NCBI RefSeq assembly: GCF_946151065.1
Contig: NZ_CAMGZA010000001.1
Location: 434,001-498,000, forward strand
Length of the DNA stretch: 64,000 nt
Source: Microbacterium sp. Marseille-Q6965
GTDB lineage: Bacteria > Actinomycetota > Actinomycetes > Actinomycetales > Microbacteriaceae
Direction of reading: 5' to 3'
This document shows, piece by piece, positions 63,850 through 64,000 of the stretch. How positions within the stretch are numbered: the stretch's first letter is position 1; each line of letters begins with the position of its first letter. Both the position numbers and the translations under genes were made by a program. The notes under the pieces are model-generated. The model was not told the DNA's origin. It ran no database searches and worked only from the letters and a program-made list of their open reading frames with translations.

Positions 63850-64000
63850 CAGCCGCCGTTGATGGTCGCTTCGTCGACCGCGCCGAGCGGCGTCTCGTAC
63901 TTCTCGATCAGCTCGCCGTACTCGCCGTTGTCGATGACGGCCTGCACGGCCTGCTGGATCGCGTCGCGCAGCTCGGTGTCCTCCTTGGCCACGCCGATGC
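63850..64000 (-). CDS. Polar amino-acid ABC substrate-binding protein (C-terminal end only)
   Basis: The last 49 codons of a family-3 solute-binding protein: IGVAKEDTELRDAIQQAVQAV, then IDNGEYGELIEKYETPLGAVDEATINGG and stop. The KEDxxLRDAIQxAxxxxIxxGxYxxLxxKY pattern is characteristic of the HisJ/GlnH group. The remainder lies beyond base 64000. It is the first gene of the importer operon. Confidence 0.9.

Overview
The window looks like chromosome from a high-GC actinobacterium, most probably one of the Microbacteriaceae (Microbacterium-like). The evidence is very G+C-rich coding sequence with strong third-position bias, frequent GTG starts, ATGA/GTGA stop-start overlaps, and core actinobacterial genes (WhiA, actinobacterial RapZ with a GAGRST P-loop, S1 with an acidic C-terminal tail). 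The genus is an inference. I found no rRNA, tRNA, CRISPR array, transposase or integrase. No stretch longer than 300 bases lacks a gene.

Region by region. 1-7.7 kb (minus strand): superoxide dismutase (cut by the window edge), whiA, rapZ, uvrC and uvrA. 7.7-12.3 kb: a MarR regulator divergent from a 64-residue Cys-motif protein, then a tightly overlapping DUF4129 / small membrane protein / MoxR ATPase / DUF58 / membrane protein operon. 12.3-14.4 kb: uvrB. The uvrA and uvrB promoters share a 36-base block (33 identical) that fits the RecA-independent (PafBC-type) DNA-damage promoter. In both, the -10 box lies 6 nt from the start codon, so both messages are probably leaderless.

14.4-23.3 kb: a catabolic island between uvrB and coaE. 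It holds a cupin, an ATZ/TRZ-type amidohydrolase, a GntR regulator, an AtzH-domain/amidase fusion, an NMT1-type ABC importer, a creatininase-family hydrolase and an isochorismatase-family hydrolase. Sites of the form TGGTC(A/T)GACCA tie it to the GntR protein. It looks like import and stepwise hydrolysis of an unknown cyclic amide or N-heterocycle. 23.2-28.0 kb: coaE, a SipW-type signal peptidase with two small SipW-type exported proteins (one frameshifted), and a convergent response regulator/histidine kinase pair.

28.0-36.6 kb: two tandem secreted alpha/beta hydrolases, a PaaX-family regulator, and a phnD-phnC-phnE(fused) operon that continues into a cytochrome P450 lacking the usual oxygen-activating acid/alcohol pair. 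No C-P lyase genes are present. 36.8-38.2 kb: rpsA. 38.5-47.6 kb: a defence island with an OLD-family ATPase/TOPRIM nuclease, type I restriction-modification genes (hsdR, hsdS, hsdM) and a NucS-like PD-(D/E)XK protein. 47.8-52.8 kb: a frameshifted small membrane protein gene, a DoxX-like protein, an MFS exporter, an XRE-cupin regulator, and a nucleobase permease coupled to a cysteine hydrolase. 52.9-59.2 kb: a LacI-controlled sugar ABC transporter operon ending in a glycogen-debranching-type glycosidase. 59.4-64 kb: a DUF72 protein, an unknown protein, a zinc alcohol dehydrogenase, and a polar amino-acid ABC transporter cut by the window edge.

Three reading frames (near 24.13, 48.17 and 55.67 kb) would each be restored by removing one base from a G or C run. 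They should be checked as sequencing errors before being read as biology.
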